Under the pieces are notes generated by a model. That model ran no database searches and was not told where the DNA came from. It saw nothing but the letters and a program-made list of their open reading frames with translations. From Alphaproteobacteria bacterium (lineage in GTDB: Bacteria; Pseudomonadota; Alphaproteobacteria; Rhizobiales; Aestuariivirgaceae), in assembly GCA_020441605.1 (NCBI GenBank), contig JAGRLX010000224.1:1-29247 (forward strand): a DNA stretch of 29,247 nt, read 5' to 3'. Numbering within the stretch: the stretch's first letter is position 1; the number at the start of each line of letters is the position of its first letter. This document shows, piece after piece, positions 24,492 through 29,247 of the stretch. Both the position numbers and the translations under genes were made by a program.

Positions 24492-25820
24492 ATGGACATC
24501 AACATCCCCAAGACCACGCCACGAAAGTCGGCCATCTTCGACGATTACACGCTCTCTGAAATCCGCCGCGCCGCGACCACGGGCATCTATGATATCCGGG
24601 GCGGCGGCGCCAAGCGCAAGCTGCCGCATTTCGATGACCTGCTCTTTCTCGGCGCATCGATCTCCCGCTATCCGCTGGAAGGATACAGGGAGAGATGCGG
24701 CACCAATGTCGTTCTCGGCACCCGCTTTGCCAGGAAGCCGCTGGAACTGAAGATACCGATCACCATCGCGGGGATGAGCTTCGGCTCGCTCTCGGCGCAG
24801 GCCAAGGAGGCGCTCGGCCGCGGCGCCTCGATGGCTGGAACCTCCACCACCACCGGTGACGGCGGCATGACGCCCGAAGAACGCGGACAATCCAGGCACC
24901 TTGTTTACCAGTATCTGCCCTCGCGCTACGGAATGAATCCGGATGATCTCCGCAAGGCGGATGCCATCGAAGTGGTGGTCGGACAGGGCGCCAAGCCCGG
25001 CGGCGGCGGCATGCTGCTGGGCCAGAAGATCTCCGACCGTGTCGCGCAGATGCGCTGTCTGCCCAAGGGCATCGACCAGCGATCGGCCTGCCGCCATCCC
25101 GACTGGACCGGCCCGGATGATCTGGAGATCAAGATTCACGAGCTCCGCGAGATCACCGCCTGGGAAAAACCCATCTATGTGAAGGTCGGTGGCACCCGTC
25201 CCTACTATGATGTCGCACTCGCCGTGAAGGCCGGCGCCGATGTCGTGGTGCTCGATGGCATGCAGGGCGGCACGGCCGCGACCCAGGAAATCTTCATCGA
25301 GCACGTAGGCATTCCCACGCTGGCCTGTATCCGGCCTGCGGTGAAGGCATTGCAGGACCTCGGGATGCACCGCAAGGTGCAACTGATCATCTCGGGTGGC
25401 ATCAGCAAGGGGGCCGACGTCGCCAAGGCGCTCGCGCTCGGCGCCGATGCGGTGGCGATCGGCACGGCTGCTCTGGTGGCGCTGGGCGACAACGATCCGC
25501 ATCTCGAGGAAGAATACCGGGCGCTGGGCACCACCGCCGGCGCCTATGATGATTGGCATGAGGGCCGCGACCCGGCCGGCATCACCACCCAGGACCCGGA
25601 TCTTGCCAAGCGGCTCGACCCGGTGAAGGCCGGCCGCCGCCTGTCGAACTATCTCAAGGTCATGACGCTCGAGGCCCAGACCGTCGCCAGAGCCTGTGGC
25701 AAGAGCCATCTGCACAACCTCGAGCCCGAGGATTTGTGCGCGGTCACGGTCGAGGCCGCCGCCATGGCAGGTGTGCCACTGGCCGGAACCAGCTGGATTC
25801 CGGGCCACGGCGGATATTAG
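24492..25820 (+). CDS. glxD: FMN-binding glutamate-synthase-like subunit GlxD/MgsC
   Basis: A 442-residue protein matching the FMN synthase domain of glutamate synthase: ITIAGMSFGSLSAQAKEALG, STTTGDGGM, GQGAKPGGGGML, VKVGGTRPYYDVA, DGMQGGTAA and ISGGISKGADVAKALALGADAV. The C-terminal part contains several Cys (CGKSHLHNL, DLCAVT), consistent with iron-sulphur contact in the family. It starts 9 bases after glxC. With GlxB and GlxC it forms either GlxBCD or N-methylglutamate synthase MgsABC. No gmaS, glnT or mgd genes are within the window. Confidence 0.92.
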   Translation: MDINIPKTTPRKSAIFDDYTLSEIRRAATTGIYDIRGGGAKRKLPHFDDLLFLGASISRYPLEGYRERCGTNVVLGTRFARKPLELKIPITIAGMSFGSLSAQAKEALGRGASMAGTSTTTGDGGMTPEERGQSRHLVYQYLPSRYGMNPDDLRKADAIEVVVGQGAKPGGGGMLLGQKISDRVAQMRCLPKGIDQRSACRHPDWTGPDDLEIKIHELREITAWEKPIYVKVGGTRPYYDVALAVKAGADVVVLDGMQGGTAATQEIFIEHVGIPTLACIRPAVKALQDLGMHRKVQLIISGGISKGADVAKALALGADAVAIGTAALVALGDNDPHLEEEYRALGTTAGAYDDWHEGRDPAGITTQDPDLAKRLDPVKAGRRLSNYLKVMTLEAQTVARACGKSHLHNLEPEDLCAVTVEAAAMAGVPLAGTSWIPGHGGY

Positions 25821-25868
25821 ATCAGCATGACCTTTGGTGGACCCACCCAAAAGTCATGAGAGCTGATC
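25820..25868 (+). terminator. Long imperfect hairpin directly after glxD
   Basis: GATCAGC (25820-25826) pairs with GCTGATC (25862-25868). The inner arms ATGAC-TTTGG and CCAAAAGTCAT continue the stem with a four-base bulge. It begins in the stop codon and has no T-tract. It may terminate or stabilise the glx mRNA. Confidence 0.45.
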
Positions 25869-26775
25869 GCCGCTTCAAGACTAGCGCGTCATGTGATCGC
25901 CAGGACGATTCCACCATGGCCCATGACCCACTCGCCCATCGGACAGACAACCGGAATCGTGTGCAGGCGGCAGGTCGACATGGGCAAAGGGCGGTGATCT
26001 CGGCCCCCTGACGACCTGCGGAGATTGCGGGACCTTCCGCCGGCCCGCGTCGCGCCGGCTCCCTGCGCATGACCGCCCTTGGTCGATTGGACCTCATGCG
26101 CTCCAGAAAAAAAGGCCGGGTCAAGCCGGCATTTTCTGACTGAACAGGGACGGCGGCTCGCCCCCCTCTTGGCGCTTCAGTGCTGCCCCAGCGATCCGGG
26201 CTCACCTCCGGGTGCCATGGCCGGTCCCGGCTGGACCCCGGCGATCCATGGGCCGGTTCCCGCAGGCTTGCCGGGACGAACCGCCAGGGCTATCCAGCCC
26301 GCAGCGCGTGAGAGCCAGGCCGCTCCCTCAAGGCTCGATCGGGCGCACAGGTCCGGGCGGGAACCTGACTGCTGATCCACGCACCCCTGGCTGATCCGTG
26401 CGGCTGCCAGCGGCATGACGCCGGAAGGCAGGCCCGGCCAGCGCTTGACGCTTCGGATGCGCCAGACGAGAACCTTCTCAACCCAAGCAGCCGCGGCCGT
26501 TCCCGACCGGCGCCTGGTGTGACGGGGCTGGAGCGGCAGCCCCAGTCTTCCTCCACCCCTGCATCTCATCGCGCGTCCAACTTGGGAGCGATGCCGTCTC
26601 CCGGCCCCCGTTCTCCGATACCCCCGGCCGCCCGCGCCAGACCCGCTGGTCTCCTGCCGCGACGCGTTCAGGATTGGACATGCCCCTTGCTTCCGGCAAG
26701 CCGCGCACGAAACCAAGGGAAAGCACTGAAATGCGCTGTCACCGTCATCGGGCGCAGGCTGGGCCAGGTTCGTCC
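25869..26775. other. About 900 bases without a recognisable gene
   Basis: High-GC sequence in which the open frames on both strands are arginine- and glycine-rich or low in complexity and match no family I know. I see no tRNA, no paired transposon ends and no array. The only clear element is the terminator at 26107-26135. It may be decayed mobile sequence at the border between the nitrogen cluster and the A+T-rich right end. Confidence 0.5.
26107..26135 (-). terminator. Intrinsic terminator, strongest on the minus strand
   Basis: Seven A (26107-26113), stem GCCGG (26115-26119) and CCGGC (26126-26130) with a six-base loop, then TTTT (26132-26135). Read on the minus strand the stem is followed by a run of seven T, so it should stop leftward transcription well. 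It works weakly for plus-strand transcription from glxD. Confidence 0.65.
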
Positions 26776-27147
26776 TCAACCCCCTACCTGTCCGAGCGGA
26801 CTAGGATACTCATCCCAAGTGCGTCCACGGTATATTCTTCCGGTAACCCGCTTGTTGGTACCACCCCATTGCTTGAAGAAAAATGCCGTGCCGTATTTTC
26901 GGCACGAGGCCTTTATTTCATCCACCCACTTGAGTGCGATCGGGCGTGATTGTGGACCAGATTCGCCACCGACAATAGCCCAGTGAATTCCCTTAAGATT
27001 CGTTGGCCCAACGGCCCCCAGTAGAGGCTCAAATGAGATGAATCGGACTCCCGCCCTCACTGCACGGAGTTCGTCTATTCGGTCGATATAGTCGCGCTCT
27101 TCAACCGACGTGCCTAGCCAAATGTGTGGTGCAGCTGGCAACTGCAA
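26776..27147 (-). pseudogene. C-terminal remnant of a phage Gp37/Gp68-family (DUF5131) gene
   Basis: About 123 residues correspond to the C-terminal half of Gp37/Gp68 proteins: PHIWLGTSVEERDYIDRI, VRFISFEPLLGAV, WAIVGGESGPQSRP and FFFKQWGGTNKR, ending with RTWDEYP. Full members are about 240-270 residues and begin with a WN-TGC Cys-rich part that is absent. Reading upstream, the same frame continues only ten codons before a TGA at 27178-27180, and the restriction gene stop is at 27203. The apparent start is TTG. I therefore call it a 5'-deleted remnant. Such genes are common in defence and phage-derived islands. Confidence 0.75.
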
Positions 27148-27202
27148 AGAATCGATGGTCTGCTCTCGTCTGACACCTCAGGCTTAGATCGTAGAAGTCT
27201 TC

Positions 27203-28816
27203 TTACTCGTCTGGGAACACAATACGCGCCCTAATTCCGACCTCCTTCAGCATATAAAGAAGGCCTCCACCGTCTATCAATTCAATTGGCTTGTCTTTAG
27301 CGAACGCAAACGCATCCATACCGTAACCGCTCGTTGAAACCAGAAGACCTTTACTGGCACCTTCGTTGAGCATGGTGCCGTAGAGGTCTCTTACGGCACT
27401 GACTCCGACGGTATTCTTATAGCGCTTCGCTTGGATTACAATTTTTCCGCCAACGATTGGCCTCGTATCAAATGCAATGCAATCGACCCCACCGTCTCTT
27501 GAGCTCTGTGTCAGCTTTGTCTCCAGCCCCATCTTGCCGAACAGGTTTGCGACAAGGTGCTCAAACTCAAAGGGATCTAAGTCCATAAGGTTGAATGCAT
27601 CATCTAGGTCTGACAATACGTCGTCCTGGCCTACAAACCGTCGATCGACCATATTGTATTCGACAATCGGCCTTACGGCGATGGCTTCATGAGGGTCACG
27701 AGATACCTGCGCGCCAAGATTTCTCAAACACAAAATCCGGTCAACATAACGTAGGTCTATAGTGTCGAATTCTGATCTGGTTGTTCGGACAGAGATCAGG
27801 CATTTTCTTTCTGTCTTTCCATTCATTCGATTGAGAGCTTCGATGTTGCCGTTGAAACAGACGACATCCAAATGGTGGCCCTGATCGGCTTCGAAGAGCT
27901 CATGAATTGTCCTGAGAGCTATTGAAGCGATCAGATCTTGATAAAGAACTTTGATCTCAGCTGGTTTTCGAGGCTTCTCCTTCACCTCGTCGTTCTTCTG
28001 GACATAGCTGTACTCAGCTACGGGAGGAATGACGCCAACATCTGGCAGCATCATTTCTACAACGATTTGCTTTGAACTTGGGGCGTAAGAAAGTGCAAAC
28101 AACTGAGGAAAGCTCTCAGGGTAGGTCGAGCCTTCCAAAACCATCTGGCAGTATTCTTCAACCACCTCGACCTTGCCACTCAAATAATCTGATTCGAGCT
28201 GATCCACCCTAGCGTTGTGAGCATTCTGGTCGGCAAGAAACTCTTCAGTGCGTTTCTGATGCGCGGCCCAGTTCCGCTCAAGGGCGTAAATCCGGCCTTG
28301 TTCTTTGGCTTTCCAAACCTCTACAGCCTCGCGATACTGCTCTTCGGAAAGTTGTAGCTGCTCATCATATCTCCTTTTGGCCCCAGGGAGCAGCGCCTGA
28401 AACTTGGAAGGTGCGATAACTCGAGAGAGATAGATGTCGCGATTAGGAGGTGGCAAGGGCTGAAGGTTGGCATCGGGTTTGAATGTTGGTGCAGACTCCT
28501 TCTTCCGGAGGTCATCAAATCTGATCGTGTCATCAATCTGCAGAGTATTCGAGAGAGTCGCTCCAAGATCATTCAAGATGAGCGAAATCTCGCGGTTTCT
28601 CTGGGTAACCTCATTCTTTCGGGCCTCTACGTAGCGTTGCTTTTGCTCCCGTGTCGCGTGGAGCAAGTGTCGTTCTAATTCCTTGCGCTGCTTTTCGGCT
28701 TGCCGGACAGCATTTCGTTGCTCTCGCTCCGCCTGAGCCAGCCGCGCCATGTTTGCTCTATGATTGCGAGCTGCCTGAGCTGCTGCCAATCGCAGTAGTG
28801 TCGTCAATCCGGCCAT
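27203..28816 (-). CDS. Mrr-type restriction endonuclease with coiled-coil N-terminus
   Basis: A 537-residue protein. Residues 1-85 include a strongly charged heptad-like helix (about 18-75), and further coiled-coil is likely at 150-215. A middle domain (about 225-400) follows. The C-terminal Mrr-like nuclease domain has DPFEFEHLVANLF (414-426), the catalytic Asp of DGGVD (441-445) and QAKRYK (462-467), the Q-x-K form of the PD-(D/E)xK site. Mrr-type enzymes cut modified or foreign DNA, or act as stress nucleases. No methyltransferase is visible. Base composition is clearly richer in A+T than the urease region, which suggests transfer. The promoter region upstream carries a LexA-type box. Confidence 0.82.
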   Translation of the reverse strand: MAGLTTLLRLAAAQAARNHRANMARLAQAEREQRNAVRQAEKQRKELERHLLHATREQKQRYVEARKNEVTQRNREISLILNDLGATLSNTLQIDDTIRFDDLRKKESAPTFKPDANLQPLPPPNRDIYLSRVIAPSKFQALLPGAKRRYDEQLQLSEEQYREAVEVWKAKEQGRIYALERNWAAHQKRTEEFLADQNAHNARVDQLESDYLSGKVEVVEEYCQMVLEGSTYPESFPQLFALSYAPSSKQIVVEMMLPDVGVIPPVAEYSYVQKNDEVKEKPRKPAEIKVLYQDLIASIALRTIHELFEADQGHHLDVVCFNGNIEALNRMNGKTERKCLISVRTTRSEFDTIDLRYVDRILCLRNLGAQVSRDPHEAIAVRPIVEYNMVDRRFVGQDDVLSDLDDAFNLMDLDPFEFEHLVANLFGKMGLETKLTQSSRDGGVDCIAFDTRPIVGGKIVIQAKRYKNTVGVSAVRDLYGTMLNEGASKGLLVSTSGYGMDAFAFAKDKPIELIDGGGLLYMLKEVGIRARIVFPDE

Positions 28817-28972
28817 ACCCTATTCCGATGAGCGCAAGGTTTGAGTCGACGGGAATACACGGTTCAAGGATAATCCACTAAGCTGTTGAAACGGTTAAGG
28901 CGCTGGTTGCCCCGTCCATCTGCTCAAGTACCCGTATCCGAGTGATAGAATGGACGTTGGGTGGCCATTTTG

Positions 28973-28986
28973 CATCTCCGGAGATG
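28973..28986. promoter_or_regulatory. 14-bp perfect palindrome at the restriction gene promoter
   Basis: CATCTCC-GGAGATG is a perfect palindrome without spacer, directly next to the LexA-type box and at the expected start of transcription. It looks like an operator. Confidence 0.45.
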
Positions 28987-29020
28987 GAACAAATATCGAA
29001 CAAATATATCTATAGGTCAA
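28987..29020 (-). promoter_or_regulatory. LexA-type box on a candidate promoter of the restriction gene
   Basis: On the minus strand, TTGACC (29015-29020) and GATATT (28992-28997) are 17 bases apart. The motif GAAC-N7-GAAC (plus strand 28987-29001), the complement of GTTC-N7-GTTC, covers the -10. The translation start is about 170 bases downstream. Confidence 0.5.
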
Positions 29021-29052
29021 GAATCTTTTACGTTAAGAGGCGCAACAGTTCC

Positions 29053-29081
29053 TTGACTTTATTCCTAGTTTATGCTATGGA
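29053..29081 (+). promoter_or_regulatory. Candidate rightward promoter
   Basis: TTGACT (29053-29058), 17 bases, TATGGA (29076-29081), reading into the structured element at the window edge. Confidence 0.35.
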
Positions 29082-29087
29082 ATGACC

Positions 29088-29247
29088 GTCCGCCCCTGAT
29101 GGGGTCCTGCTCATGACGGTGAGCCTGGATGGGGTGGATGGCAGGCCTGCGGGTTGCGGATAACGTGTCCGCGATTCCCGGGGGCGGGCCGGGCAACCCC
29201 CGGGATACTATGGTCCCGGCGCCCCGCAAGGGCAGTTAGGCAGTCCC
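29088..29247 (+). ncRNA. Highly foldable ORF-free element, possibly a mobile-element guide RNA (cut by window edge)
   Basis: Sharp change to very high GC with no open frame on either strand. Nested pairs are visible in order: ACCGTC with GACGGT enclosing CCCC-TGAT-GGGG near 29090-29140, the palindrome GCAGGCCTGC near 29140, GCGGA with TCCGC, and CCCGGGGG with CCCCCGGG near 29178-29206. This density of ordered pairs suggests a structured RNA rather than spacer. Candidates are the non-coding left end of an IS110-type element (bridge RNA), an IscB-type guide RNA or another structured RNA. I cannot identify it from this piece, and the decisive downstream gene lies outside the window. Confidence 0.35.

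Noticed and set aside
24159..25850. Minus-strand 563-codon frame opposite glxC/glxD
   Set aside because: Shadow of two clearly identified enzymes.
26177..26779. Minus-strand 200-codon frame
   Set aside because: Low-complexity Arg/Gly/Pro text without family resemblance or a convincing ribosome site.
1..29247. CRISPR arrays, tRNA or rRNA genes
   Set aside because: I saw no regularly spaced repeats and no T-arm or other conserved RNA-gene sequence outside coding regions.

Overview
The window (about 29 kb, mostly high GC) looks like an alphaproteobacterial chromosome segment. Support comes from the complete ABC-type urea uptake set, an ImuA start preceded by the alphaproteobacterial LexA motif GTTC-N7-GTTC, and the glutamate-synthase-like GlxBCD/MgsABC set. 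I cannot name the genus. The right end (about 26.8-29.0 kb) is visibly richer in A+T and carries defence-type and probably mobile sequence, so it looks acquired.

Layout. 1-302: 5' part of imuA (minus). 398-5601 (minus): a compact operon reading amiC-like sensor, AAA+ ATPase, VWA protein, aquaporin. 5825-9255 (minus): a second periplasmic binding protein overlapping a hybrid histidine kinase. 9606-16451 (minus): urtABCDE followed by three unusual passengers: a Rieske-oxygenase-like protein, a SEL1-repeat protein and a small GIY-YIG-like protein. 16841-17530 (plus): a NarL/LuxR-type response regulator divergent from urtA. 17634-22710 (plus): urease operon ureE-F-AB-C-G-D with fused gamma and beta subunits. 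22900-25820 (plus): glxBCD/mgsABC. 25.9-26.8 kb: no recognisable gene. 26776-28816 (minus): a remnant of a Gp37/Gp68 gene and an Mrr-type restriction endonuclease. 29.05-29.25 kb: an ORF-free, highly foldable element cut by the window edge.

How it works together. UrtABCDE imports urea (or a related amide), urease hydrolyses it, and the kinase/regulator pair plus an extra binding protein probably sense it. The glx/mgs enzymes handle glutamine- or methylamine-linked nitrogen. The most unusual part is the ATPase at 3359-4459. Its first ~125 residues align end to end, in my reading, with the pseudo-receiver domain of AmiR, the antiterminator that AmiC holds inactive in Pseudomonas aeruginosa. Here that domain is joined to a CbbQ/NorQ-type AAA+ ATPase instead of an RNA-binding ANTAR domain. 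It sits directly behind an AmiC-like cytoplasmic sensor and before a NorD-like VWA partner and an aquaporin. This suggests a ligand-gated AAA+/VWA chaperone, in which an amide sensor controls protein remodelling rather than transcription.

Other notable points are a Rieske-oxygenase homologue that has lost most of its metal ligands and starts inside the stop codon of a shortened urtE, a LexA-type box on the -10 region of the restriction gene, and dyads of the TATGSC type near three promoters of the nitrogen region.
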